Origin: Chelonobacter sp006228105
GTDB lineage: Bacteria > Pseudomonadota > Gammaproteobacteria > Enterobacterales > Pasteurellaceae
NCBI RefSeq assembly: GCF_006228105.1
Contig: NZ_VDHH01000095.1
DNA: 52,866 nt
Direction: 5' to 3' (one strand)
A program made the position numbers and the translations under genes. Shown here piece by piece: positions 33,649 through 42,335 of the stretch (position 1 is its first letter; the number at the start of each line of letters is the position of its first letter). The notes beneath the pieces were generated by a model, which did not search any database, was not told where the DNA came from, and saw only the letters and a program-made list of their open reading frames with translations.

Positions 33649-34962
33649 ATGAGCCAGTTTAGCCAAAAAATGATCCGTTATATGGATAAATACGTCACCC
33701 CGACCGCACTTAAGTTAGAAAAACAGCCGCACATTTCCGCTATCCGTGATGGCTTTATCGTGGTTCTGCCGTTCTTGATTGTCGGCAGTTTTATCATGAT
33801 TTTACTGATTCCTCCTTTTGATCAAAACACCACTAATAGTTTCGGCATCGCTTGGTGGCGTTTTGCCACTTGGGCAAGCGATTACGGCTGGACATTTTTC
33901 CAAATGTCGTTCAATGCGATTTCGTTATTTACCTCCGCCAGTATAGCCTATAACCTCGCCAAGGCTTATAAACGGGAGCCGCTGCCAGCAGCGTTTCTAT
34001 CAGTGATGACGTTTTTACTGATCGCCGCACCGGTGAAAGACGGTGCAATGGACATTAAATTTTTCGGCGGTATCGGGCTGTTTTCTGCGATTTTCGTTGC
34101 GATTTACACCGTAGAAGTCACCCGTTTGCTGGAATATTTGAATATCCGCATCCGTCTGCCAAAAGAAGTGCCAAGTGCGGTCGCCGAATCGCTGAATATC
34201 GTGATCCCGATTTTAGCCATGTTGGTCACTATTTTCCCGTTTTCGATTTATGTTGAACATGCGATGGGTGTCACCATTCCGCAGCTAATCATGGACTATA
34301 TGGCGCCGTTGATCAAAGTCAGCGATTCGCTTGGGGCGATTATGTTGTTTGTATTTGCTACCCACTTACTGTGGTTCTTGGGCATTAACGGCTCCCTCGT
34401 ATTAATGCAGCTTTGGACCCCGTTCTTACTGCAAAATATGGCGGCCAATTTGGCGGCGTTACAAGCGGGTGAACCACTTCCTTTTATTGTTACCAACTCC
34501 TTTTGGGATTTTTATATCGTACACGGCGCTTCCGGCGGGGTGATTGCGCTGGCATTTTTACTGGTTCGCAGCCGCTCGGTGCATTTACGTTCAATCGGCA
34601 AAATCGGGTTGGTACCGTCTTTCTTCTCTATCGGCGAACCGATTGTTTACGGCGTACCGATGGTGGTCAATCCGCTCTTCTTTATCCCGTTAATTTTTGC
34701 ACCGATGGCAAATGCAATAATCGCCTATTTGATCTTAGATTTTGACTTGATTCACCGGGTCTATCTGATGGCACCGTGGACAACACCTGCACCAATCGGC
34801 GCTTATTTAGTCTCCGGCGGCGATATTTGGGCACCTGTTTTAAGTATCGGATTGATTATTTTGGATATTTTTATCTATTATCCGTTCTTTAAAGCCTATG
34901 AACGCCAGTGTGTTAAACGTGAGCAGGAAAAAGATCGTGAGTTAGCCGTGCAACAAGCCTAA
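33649..34962 (+). CDS. PTS permease IIC, lactose/cellobiose family
   Basis: A 437-residue membrane protein of the Lac/Cel PTS IIC family; the hallmark loop IGEPIVYGVPMVVNP is present, and the N-terminal IRDGFIVVLPFLIVGS is typical of CelB-like proteins. IIC forms the sugar channel and needs IIA and IIB partners for phosphorylation; no IIA or IIB gene is in the window. The ATG at 33649 follows AGGAGGGG; an adjacent GTG is less suitable. The pairing with GH29 suggests a fucosyl disaccharide as substrate. Confidence 0.9.
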   Translation: MSQFSQKMIRYMDKYVTPTALKLEKQPHISAIRDGFIVVLPFLIVGSFIMILLIPPFDQNTTNSFGIAWWRFATWASDYGWTFFQMSFNAISLFTSASIAYNLAKAYKREPLPAAFLSVMTFLLIAAPVKDGAMDIKFFGGIGLFSAIFVAIYTVEVTRLLEYLNIRIRLPKEVPSAVAESLNIVIPILAMLVTIFPFSIYVEHAMGVTIPQLIMDYMAPLIKVSDSLGAIMLFVFATHLLWFLGINGSLVLMQLWTPFLLQNMAANLAALQAGEPLPFIVTNSFWDFYIVHGASGGVIALAFLLVRSRSVHLRSIGKIGLVPSFFSIGEPIVYGVPMVVNPLFFIPLIFAPMANAIIAYLILDFDLIHRVYLMAPWTTPAPIGAYLVSGGDIWAPVLSIGLIILDIFIYYPFFKAYERQCVKREQEKDRELAVQQA

Positions 34963-34990
34963 CCGTACTTCTTTATCTGCTGTCAAACAA

Positions 34991-35028
34991 AAAGCCGCTG
35001 AATATCTGAACTGTACACCAGCGGCTTT
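34991..35028. terminator. Bidirectional terminator
   Basis: AAAGCCGCTG / CAGCGGCTTT, a 10-base stem with an 18-base loop, lies between two convergent genes. The T-tract is better on the minus strand (TTTTTG), serving the aldo/keto reductase gene. Confidence 0.8.
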
Positions 35029-35046
35029 CTAAGTGGTTAAGAATAA

Positions 35047-35940
35047 TTAAGGAATATCATGCCCTTGTGCGGCTTTATAGACTTCGATCCAATCTTGTTC
35101 GGTGAACCGGATTGAGAGGGCGTCGACCGCTCTTTGAATCCGGCGCAGTTCGCCGGAGCCGATCACTGGGGTGATTTTTGCCGGGTGGCTGAGCAGCCAG
35201 GCATAAGCGAGGGTATCGAGATGGGTTTGGTTAAAGCGTTGTCCAATGTCTAGCAAGGCTTTGCGTACCCGCACCCCGGCAGGATTGTCTTTGTTGAATA
35301 GTTCGCCGCCAGCCAGTGGCGACCATGCCATTGGGCGAATCCGTTTTTCCATTAAATAATCGAGCGTACCGTCGTCAAATGGGGCTAAATGCAACGGCGA
35401 GATTTCAATCTGGTTGGTCAGCAGCGGTTGGTCGAGGTAGGATTGTAGCATGCTGAACTTCGACGGGGTGTAGTTGGATACGCCGAAATACCGCACTTTG
35501 CCGCTACTGTGCAGATGTTCGAAGGCTTTGGCAACCTGTTCCGGATCAACACAAGGAGAGAGGCGGTGAATCAAAAGCAAATCGAGATAGCCGCACTGCA
35601 TTTTGGCGATAGAGCGCTCCGCCGAAGCAACGATGTGTTCGTAGCTGTTGTCGTAGTAATGGCTGTCAATGGTCGGAAATTCCTGACTTGGGAACAAGAT
35701 ACCGCACTTGGTGATCAGTGTGATCTCTTGGCGCAAAGATGGTTTTAATTTCAGCGCTTGACCGAACGCTTCCTCGTTGGTAAACGAGCCATAGCAGGCG
35801 GCATGGTCAAAAGTGCGAATCCCCAGCTCGATAACCTGCTCGGTCAATTGCAATAATTGCTGCGGGGTTAAATTCCATTGTTTCAAGCGCCAATAGCCGT
35901 GAACCAGACGATCCAATTGCATTTCCGTTGGGGTTTGCAT
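35047..35940 (-). CDS. Aldo/keto reductase, YdhF-like
   Basis: A 297-residue NADPH-dependent aldo/keto reductase. The catalytic tetrad region is visible as FDHAACYG (Asp and Tyr), ITKCG (Lys) and LLIHR (His); the cofactor part includes GVSNYTPSKF. E. coli YdhF has no settled substrate. It converges on the fucosidase/PTS pair and has its own terminator, so it is not in that operon. Reduction of L-lactaldehyde or other sugar-derived aldehydes is possible but only a guess. Confidence 0.85.
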   Translation of the reverse strand: MQTPTEMQLDRLVHGYWRLKQWNLTPQQLLQLTEQVIELGIRTFDHAACYGSFTNEEAFGQALKLKPSLRQEITLITKCGILFPSQEFPTIDSHYYDNSYEHIVASAERSIAKMQCGYLDLLLIHRLSPCVDPEQVAKAFEHLHSSGKVRYFGVSNYTPSKFSMLQSYLDQPLLTNQIEISPLHLAPFDDGTLDYLMEKRIRPMAWSPLAGGELFNKDNPAGVRVRKALLDIGQRFNQTHLDTLAYAWLLSHPAKITPVIGSGELRRIQRAVDALSIRFTEQDWIEVYKAAQGHDIP

Positions 35941-36037
35941 AGCTTCTCCTTTTATTTATGCTGTGATTTATAGCTTGAATCATACCGTAAAACGGTAGCT
36001 AGCTATAGCAATATAGCTGTTTTTTTATGCAATAATG

Positions 36038-36052
36038 AGGGTCTGTTGATCT
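36038..36052. repeat. 15-base repeat, copy 1
   Basis: AGGGTCTGTTGATCT in the gap after recQ. An identical 15-mer is at 52687-52701. The inverted AGACCCT at 36073-36079, overlapping the recQ stop, could make a weak recQ terminator with it. Confidence 0.7.
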
Positions 36053-36077
36053 TTGTTTATAATTTGAGTTATAGACC

Positions 36078-37934
36078 CTAATCAAAAACAGAAGGCGACG
36101 TTTGAGCGTTTTTCAGGTTTTTCTGATGTTCTTTAATCAACGTTATAAACGGTTGCGCAAAGCGATCCAACTTGCGCAGCCCGACGCCGTTGATTTGTAA
36201 CATTTCATTATTGGAGGTCGGCATCAGCTGCGCCATTTCCTGCAAGGTAGCATCATTAAACACGATATACGGCGGGATGCTCTCTTTGTCGGCAATCTGC
36301 TTGCGTAGAAAACGCAGACGAGCAAACAGATCTTTGTCATAATCTTTCAAGCTGGAACTTTGCGTGCGCTGAATCACCGACATTGACAGACGTGGGGTTG
36401 CCAATGAAAGTGCGGTTTCGCCGCGTAGAATCGGGCGGGCAGCTTCAGTCAGGCGCAGCGCGGAAAACTGCATGATATTCTGTTCGATATAGCCCAGATG
36501 AATCAGCTGGCGGATCACATTCATCCAATACTCTTGGCTCTGATCTTTACCGATGGCGAACACCGACAGTGTGTCGTGCCCATGCTCTTTAATCCGCTGA
36601 TTCTGTAAACCGCGCAAGATTGCTACTACATAATGTGTGCCGAAATTTTGCCCGATACGGTAAATCACCGACATCACTTTTTGCGCGTCCAGCAAGCCGT
36701 CGTAAGATTTGGGCGGATCGAGGCAGACATCGCAGTTTTTGCACGGTGTGCTACGGTGTTCACCAAAATAGTTCAGCAGCACCAAACGGCGGCAAATTTG
36801 CGATTCAGCAAAGGCTCCCATCGCCTGCAATTTATGTTGTTCAATTTGGCGCTGCGGGCTTTCCGGTTTTTCCAATAATATTTTATTCAACCAAGCGTAA
36901 TCGGACGGATCATATAACAACACCGCTTCTGCCGGCAGATCGTCACGCCCGGCACGCCCGGTTTCTTGGTAATAGGCTTCAATGCTGCGCGGCAAATCAA
37001 AGTGCAGCACAAAGCGTACATTGGATTTGTTGATGCCCATACCGAATGCCACCGTCGCTACCACCACTTGAATATTATCGCGCTGAAACGCCAGTTGCGT
37101 GGCTTCACGCTGCTCAATCGTCATGCCGGCATGGTACGGCGCACAGCTGACCTTACGCCGTTGCAGGCTTTCACACAGTTGCTCGGTTTTTTTGCGGCTG
37201 TTGCAATACACAATACCGCTCTTGCCTTTTTGCGCCAGCACAAAACGGCACATCTGCTCTACGCCTTTGTATTTTTCAACCAAGGTGTAACGGATATTGG
37301 CGCGATCAAAACTGCCGATATAGTGATAAGGTTGGCTTAGATCGAGGTGTTGTAGAATATCTTTACGCGTGGCACTGTCGGCAGTAGCAGTCAGCGCCAT
37401 CACCGGCACATTGAGGAAACTCTTTTTCAAGCCACCAAGTGCGGTGTATTCCGGACGAAAATCGTGTCCCCACTGTGAGATACAGTGCGCTTCATCAATT
37501 GCAATAAAACTGACTCGACACTGGCAGATAAACTGAAAAAATGTGGTGGTCATCACTTTTTCCGGCGAAATGTACAACAGTTTTAATTCGCCGTTAATCG
37601 CTTTGTTTTGCACTTGTTGCTGTTCGGCAAACGATTGGGTCGAGTTCAGATAAGCGGCTTCAACCCCGTTGCTTAACAGTTGATCGACCTGATCTTTCAT
37701 CAGTGAAATCAACGGCGAAATCACTAACGTCAAACCGTCAAAACACAGCGCCGGCACTTGATAACACAGCGATTTACCACTGCCGGTCGCCATCACCACC
37801 AAGCTGTCCTGCCCGCTTAACGACGCTTCAATAACTTGCTGCTGCCCTTGACGAAAGGCATGATAACCAAACACTTGCTGTAACACAGCAAGTGCGGTTT
37901 GCAGGGTCGGGGCATTGGACGGTTCAGCAGACAT
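36078..37934 (-). CDS. recQ: ATP-dependent DNA helicase RecQ
   Basis: A 618-residue RecQ helicase (E. coli 609). It has Walker A MATGSGKSLCYQ around residues 48-59, DEAH at 147-150, the RecQ-specific QWGHDFRPEY, a zinc site with CKNCDVC, a winged helix and a C-terminal HRDC domain with INGVGLRKLDRF. It unwinds DNA in recombination and repair. Its start overlaps the stop of cyaY by one base (TAATG), so the two are translated together. Confidence 0.97.
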   Translation of the reverse strand: MSAEPSNAPTLQTALAVLQQVFGYHAFRQGQQQVIEASLSGQDSLVVMATGSGKSLCYQVPALCFDGLTLVISPLISLMKDQVDQLLSNGVEAAYLNSTQSFAEQQQVQNKAINGELKLLYISPEKVMTTTFFQFICQCRVSFIAIDEAHCISQWGHDFRPEYTALGGLKKSFLNVPVMALTATADSATRKDILQHLDLSQPYHYIGSFDRANIRYTLVEKYKGVEQMCRFVLAQKGKSGIVYCNSRKKTEQLCESLQRRKVSCAPYHAGMTIEQREATQLAFQRDNIQVVVATVAFGMGINKSNVRFVLHFDLPRSIEAYYQETGRAGRDDLPAEAVLLYDPSDYAWLNKILLEKPESPQRQIEQHKLQAMGAFAESQICRRLVLLNYFGEHRSTPCKNCDVCLDPPKSYDGLLDAQKVMSVIYRIGQNFGTHYVVAILRGLQNQRIKEHGHDTLSVFAIGKDQSQEYWMNVIRQLIHLGYIEQNIMQFSALRLTEAARPILRGETALSLATPRLSMSVIQRTQSSSLKDYDKDLFARLRFLRKQIADKESIPPYIVFNDATLQEMAQLMPTSNNEMLQINGVGLRKLDRFAQPFITLIKEHQKNLKNAQTSPSVFD

Positions 37935-38245
37935 TAAGCCACGGTCACCGTTTCACCGTAATACGCACTGAGCGCTTCGCTCAATAACGGAAAAAACGCT
38001 TGCTGATCAGCGGTCAGCCATTGCCCGTCGTGAAATTTGAAATGGTAGCCGCCCAGTTTGCTTGCCAACCACAGCTCGAGCAACGGTTCTTGTTTGTTGA
38101 TCACAATCTGCTGCCCGTTTTCAAAAGTGATAGAAAAAACTGAGCCGTGCGTGTCACAATCAACGTCCACTTCTTGCTCATCAAGTTGTTCTTCAATGTA
38201 AGACCAGGTTTGTTCAACCTGTTGATGAAATTCTGCTACGTTCAT
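37934..38245 (-). CDS. cyaY: Frataxin-like iron-binding protein CyaY
   Basis: A 103-residue frataxin homologue of normal bacterial length that modulates iron-sulfur cluster assembly by binding IscS and iron. It has the acidic N-terminal helix (LDEQEVDVDCD) and the conserved sheet segment QQIVINKQEPLLELWLASKLGGYHF. It is divergent from lptM-lysA, the arrangement also found in enterobacteria, and overlaps recQ downstream. Confidence 0.95.
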   Translation of the reverse strand: MNVAEFHQQVEQTWSYIEEQLDEQEVDVDCDTHGSVFSITFENGQQIVINKQEPLLELWLASKLGGYHFKFHDGQWLTADQQAFFPLLSEALSAYYGETVTVA

Positions 38246-38377
38246 AAAATATCGGTTCTTTACTGAATCAGTGGTGACAAATTATAGTGGCTTTAACACA
38301 ATTGTGATAGCACAAAGCCACAATTAATGGTAAAAATAGCCGTTATCAATAGAATTGAAAAAGATGAGGAAATCAGA

Positions 38378-38503
38378 ATGAAAAAATGCTGGCGCTGTCT
38401 GTTGGCGGCTTCAATGTTGTTGGGTATCACCGCTTGTGGCGTGAAAGGTCCACTCTATTTTCCACAGACCGAACAGCCAACAGCAAGCCAAACCTCAAAA
38501 TAA
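38378..38503 (+). CDS. lptM: Small outer-membrane lipoprotein LptM (YifL)
   Basis: A 41-residue lipoprotein precursor, easily missed because of its size. It has a lysine-rich start (MKKCWRC), a hydrophobic segment and a lipobox LGITAC, followed by the family signature GVKGPLYFP. LptM assists assembly of the LptD/LptE lipopolysaccharide translocon. GAGGA precedes the ATG at a good distance. It lies 25 bases before lysA and divergent from cyaY, the conserved context. Confidence 0.88.
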   Translation: MKKCWRCLLAASMLLGITACGVKGPLYFPQTEQPTASQTSK

Positions 38504-38527
38504 AATATAACAACAGAGTGAAATAAT

Positions 38528-39790
38528 ATGGATTTTTTTCAGTATCAACACAACCGCCTTATGGCGGAAAACGTCGCAGTCAGCGACATTGTCGCACAGT
38601 TCGGCACCCCACTGTATATCTATTCCCGCGCCACTCTCGAACGCCACTGGCACGCTTTTGATAACGCTTTCGGCGATCACCCGCATTTAATCTGTTATGC
38701 CGTTAAATCCAATTCGAATATTGCCCTGTTGAATGTGATGGCAAAACTCGGTTCGGGGTTTGATATTGTGTCACAAGGAGAGTTGGAACGCGTGTTGGCA
38801 GCAGGCGGTGATGCCAGTAAAATCGTATTTTCCGGTGTGGCAAAAACAGAGCAAGAGATCGCCAGAGCGCTGGAAGTCAGCATTCGCTGTTTCAATGTTG
38901 AATCCATTTCCGAATTGAAACGAATTAACCAGGTTGCAGGGAAAATGGGCAAAATTGCGCCGATTTCGCTACGGGTCAACCCGGATGTCGATGCCAAAAC
39001 CCACCCTTACATCTCCACCGGTTTAAAAGAAAACAAATTTGGTGTCAGCGTTGATCAAGCCAGAGCGGTTTACCGTTTGGCACAATCATTGCCTCACATC
39101 AACATCAGTGGCATGGACTGCCACATTGGTTCGCAATTGACTGAATTACAACCGTTTTTGGACGCAACCGACCGTTTATTGGTGCTGATGCAGCAACTTA
39201 ACGAAGACGGCATCGAACTACGCCACCTTGATCTGGGCGGTGGCTTGGGCGTGCCGTATCACGGCGAACAACCGCCACATCCAAGTGAATACACCACCGC
39301 ACTTTTAGCCAAATTAAGCGCCTATCCGCAACTGGAAATTATCCTTGAGCCGGGACGTGCGATCACTGCCAACGCTGGGATTTTAGTCAGCAAAGTCGAA
39401 TATCTGAAAAGCAATGAATCACGCCATTTTGCGATTGTCGATGCCGGAATGAACGATATGATCCGCCCTGCGCTGTATCAAGCCTATATGGAAATTATCG
39501 AGGTTGACCGCACTTTAGCACAAACCGAACAACGCCAAAGTGCGGTTTACGATATCGTCGGCCCGATTTGCGAAACTTCCGATTTTCTCGGCAAGCAGCG
39601 CCAGCTGACAATCGCCGAAGGCGATTTAATCGCACAACGCTCTGCCGGTGCTTACGGTGCCAGTATGTCTTCCAACTACAATTCTCGCCCACGCACCGCC
39701 GAAGTGATGGTCGATGGCGACCAAGCTCATTTGATCAAACGTCGTGAAAGTTATGCAGATTTATGGCGCGATGAAAAATTGTTGCCTTAA
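38528..39790 (+). CDS. lysA: Diaminopimelate decarboxylase
   Basis: A 420-residue PLP-dependent enzyme converting meso-diaminopimelate to L-lysine, the last step of lysine synthesis. The PLP lysine is Lys60 in YAVKSNSN; other family motifs are GFDIVSQGELERVL, GMDCHIGSQL, LDLGGGLGVPY and EPGRAI. It carries three uptake signal sequences in its second half. It follows lptM and is closed by a hairpin. Confidence 0.97.
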   Translation: MDFFQYQHNRLMAENVAVSDIVAQFGTPLYIYSRATLERHWHAFDNAFGDHPHLICYAVKSNSNIALLNVMAKLGSGFDIVSQGELERVLAAGGDASKIVFSGVAKTEQEIARALEVSIRCFNVESISELKRINQVAGKMGKIAPISLRVNPDVDAKTHPYISTGLKENKFGVSVDQARAVYRLAQSLPHINISGMDCHIGSQLTELQPFLDATDRLLVLMQQLNEDGIELRHLDLGGGLGVPYHGEQPPHPSEYTTALLAKLSAYPQLEIILEPGRAITANAGILVSKVEYLKSNESRHFAIVDAGMNDMIRPALYQAYMEIIEVDRTLAQTEQRQSAVYDIVGPICETSDFLGKQRQLTIAEGDLIAQRSAGAYGASMSSNYNSRPRTAEVMVDGDQAHLIKRRESYADLWRDEKLLP

Positions 39791-39800
39791 TCGCTTTGTG

Positions 39801-39829
39801 GTAACGCCACTGATTCGTTCAGTGGCGTT
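39801..39829 (+). terminator. Hairpin after lysA
   Basis: A 12-base stem (TAACGCCACTGA / TCAGTGGCGTTA) with a 5-base loop, 10 bases past the stop codon. The following sequence is AT-rich without a clean T-tract. Confidence 0.7.
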
Positions 39830-39970
39830 ATGTTAAATTAAGTCACTAAATTTAAAAAACATTGCAAAAAAATAGAGATAATTTTATTCGGTTTATTAAA
39901 TCATAAAAACTATAATTAATTTTAAAAGCCCTTATAATGTTTAGGTCCGTTTCTTCCAGAGATACATAAA

Positions 39971-40798
39971 ATGAATAAATCATTAGAACTTGAACAACTA
40001 GAAAGCCAAATTCGAGATCGCTATGACAATCTGAGTAAACGCTTGAAGCAAGTGGCTAAATACATTCTGGATAACTCAAATAGTATCGTATTCGACACCG
40101 TAGCGGTGATCGCCGAACGAGCAGACGTGCCGCCGTCCACCTTGATTCGCTTTGCCAATGCGTTTGGTTACAGCGGTTTTAACGAAATGAAACAGATATT
40201 TCGCGAAAACCTGATGGAAGAGACGGTTAATTACAGTGAAAGAGCGGTTTTGTTCGATAAAATTGATCCCGACAATGCCACACAAGGAGCGCCGAACGAG
40301 ATCCTGAATGTATTTGCTCAAGCGAATAATCAGGCTTTATTGCAATTGGTCAATCAAATCAGCCCTGAGCAGCTTGAAAGTGCGGTCGAGCTGCTGCATT
40401 CTGCCAACAATATTTTTATTATTGGGCTAAAACGTTCTTTCAGTGTCGCCAGTTATTTAAATTATGCGTTGCATCATCTGGATTGCCACTCGTATATTAT
40501 CGACGGCTTGGGCGGTATGTTTGAAGAACAGTTGAATCTGATTAAGCCGGGCGATGTGGTGGTCGCAATCAGCTTTTCGCCTTACGCTAAAGAAACCATT
40601 AATATTATGAATGCCGTTGCCAAAAGCGGCGTGAAGCAAATTGCCATCACCGACAGCCAAATCAGTCCGCTCGTCGGCTTCAGTGATGTGGCTTTCGTGG
40701 TCAAAGAAGCGCAAGTCAGCGGCTTCCGCTCACAATGTGCCACCATGACCTTGGTGCAAACGCTGGCAATCTCACTGGCGTTTAAACGCAAAGAATAA
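39971..40798 (+). CDS. RpiR-family transcriptional regulator, probable inositol regulator
   Basis: A 275-residue RpiR/MurR-family regulator: N-terminal helix-turn-helix (about residues 20-65, with ADVPPSTLIRFANAFGYSGFNEMKQ) and a C-terminal SIS sugar-phosphate domain (about 125-260, with IFIIGLKRSFSVASYL and VVVAISFSPYAKETI). RpiR proteins often regulate inositol genes (IolR). Operator-like TGAAA-N6-TTYCA sites at 45919 and 48829 in the inositol locus fit such a role. The melibiose operon lies between. It has a weak ribosome site (AGAGATA) and two TATAAT boxes upstream (39911 and 39933). Confidence 0.8.
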   Translation: MNKSLELEQLESQIRDRYDNLSKRLKQVAKYILDNSNSIVFDTVAVIAERADVPPSTLIRFANAFGYSGFNEMKQIFRENLMEETVNYSERAVLFDKIDPDNATQGAPNEILNVFAQANNQALLQLVNQISPEQLESAVELLHSANNIFIIGLKRSFSVASYLNYALHHLDCHSYIIDGLGGMFEEQLNLIKPGDVVVAISFSPYAKETINIMNAVAKSGVKQIAITDSQISPLVGFSDVAFVVKEAQVSGFRSQCATMTLVQTLAISLAFKRKE

Positions 40799-40850
40799 AA
40801 GCGTTTTTCCGTGCACGGTTGCCCCTCATAAACCGCTCTATCGAAGCCTG

Positions 40851-40880
40851 AAACCTGTAGTTTGTCGCTACAGGTTTTTT
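40851..40880. terminator. Terminator between rpiR and melB
   Basis: AAACCTGTAG / CTACAGGTTT stem with a 7-base loop and a following T-tract on the plus strand, between convergent genes. Confidence 0.85.
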
Positions 40881-40898
40881 ACTTTTTAAGATAATCCG

Positions 40899-42272
40899 TT
40901 AGTCGGCGACACGGTATTTATCCAATAATCGGATATTGACTTTCGCCAATAGATCGCCGTGTAATTTGTAATAACGGAAATAGACACATAATTTAATCAC
41001 ATAGAACAAAATCGGTAAGGCGATCATAATCATTTCCATCCAGAAAATGGTTTCCGGGGTTTGGGCGACATTCGGGACGTAATGAATTGCCGTCAGTAGC
41101 ACCCCGATCAAAAAGGCCGATACCGCAGAACCGGCTTTGACCACCATGGTTTGTACCGCATAGGCGATACTTTCGGAACGGATGCCCAGTTTATATTCAC
41201 CATAATCTACCGTATCCGCCACCATGATCACTTGTAGTGTCCAGAATAAAGCACTACCAATTTGCATAAAGACGCCGGCTGTGATGATTAAAAAGATGTT
41301 GCCGTGATCGACCAAACCGGTATATGCCAAAATGGCGCAGCTTAAAATGGAGAAGATTGAAATACTCGTCCATAACGTTTTGCGTGAAAACAGTTTGGCT
41401 AAACGGGCAAACAAGATGATTACGGTAAGATTAGCGATACCGGCATACGACATATAGTACGGGAATAACTCTTTATCGCCGACAACATAAGTAAAGTAGT
41501 ACACCGCAAAGCCTGAGATAATATTACCGGCAATGTTATAGCACAGCGCCATCACTAGCAGGCTGGACAGTTGGTCATTTTTCGGAATCAATGAGACTAA
41601 GGTTTTCAACGGGATTTTCTTAGCCGGCTGATCGCTATCTTCAAATTGATCCGATGAATATTTCTCTTTGACATTGGCCAGGGTGATAATGGTCGAAGCA
41701 ATGAAGAAAGCGATGATGACAAGGGTAAACATGCGGAAACCATAGCCTTTATCCGCTCCGCCGACATAATCGACAAACGGCATACATATTCCGGCGGTGA
41801 CAAAACCCGCCAGGCTGGCAAAAAAGCGTGGGTAAGGCACGAGTTCTTCACGTTCGCGCTGCTCCAGTGTTAAGGTCGGGGTTAATGACCAAAACGGAAT
41901 ATCCATGAGGGTATAAGTCATACCCCAAAGAATATAAGTGACTGCAATATAAACAAGTTGTGCCGTGCCGCTAAAAAAATCGGCACAGAAGAGGGCGAAA
42001 AGCGCAAGGGAATTGACAATCGTGCCGATTAGAATCCAAGGTTTGAATTTTCCCCAACGGGAGCGGGTGCTATTAACAATCCAGCCCATAATCGGGTCAT
42101 TTAATGCATCCCAAACCCGTGCCACCATAAAGATGGTGCCGACAATTGCCGCACTGACACCCAGCACATCGGTGTAGTAATACATCAAGTACATATACAC
42201 GATACCGATAGCAAAATCTTTACCGTAGGCACCGAGTCCAAAGCTGATTTTGGTTTTCATTGATAAGCTCAT
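40899..42272 (-). CDS. melB: Melibiose carrier MelB (GPH family)
   Basis: A 457-residue, twelve-span cation symporter very close to E. coli MelB, for example AYGKDFAIGIVYMYLMYYYTD, DPIMGWIVNSTRSRWGKFKPW (in parts) and VPYPRFFASLAGFVTAG. It imports melibiose with Na+, H+ or Li+. It is the second gene of the mel operon, 63 bases after melA; the gap holds an imperfect inverted repeat GAAATG...CATTTC (42290-42320) that may modulate expression. AAGGA precedes the ATG. Confidence 0.95.
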   Translation of the reverse strand: MSLSMKTKISFGLGAYGKDFAIGIVYMYLMYYYTDVLGVSAAIVGTIFMVARVWDALNDPIMGWIVNSTRSRWGKFKPWILIGTIVNSLALFALFCADFFSGTAQLVYIAVTYILWGMTYTLMDIPFWSLTPTLTLEQREREELVPYPRFFASLAGFVTAGICMPFVDYVGGADKGYGFRMFTLVIIAFFIASTIITLANVKEKYSSDQFEDSDQPAKKIPLKTLVSLIPKNDQLSSLLVMALCYNIAGNIISGFAVYYFTYVVGDKELFPYYMSYAGIANLTVIILFARLAKLFSRKTLWTSISIFSILSCAILAYTGLVDHGNIFLIITAGVFMQIGSALFWTLQVIMVADTVDYGEYKLGIRSESIAYAVQTMVVKAGSAVSAFLIGVLLTAIHYVPNVAQTPETIFWMEMIMIALPILFYVIKLCVYFRYYKLHGDLLAKVNIRLLDKYRVAD

Positions 42273-42335
42273 AACACGTCCTTTTATTTTGACGAAATGT
42301 CGGGCATTCCGGCATTTCCGATTAATGTCAGGTGA

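Noticed and set aside
36620..37340. Plus-strand reading frames of 60-140 codons opposite recQ
   Set aside because: They are antisense shadows of recQ with basic, low-complexity composition and no ribosome sites.
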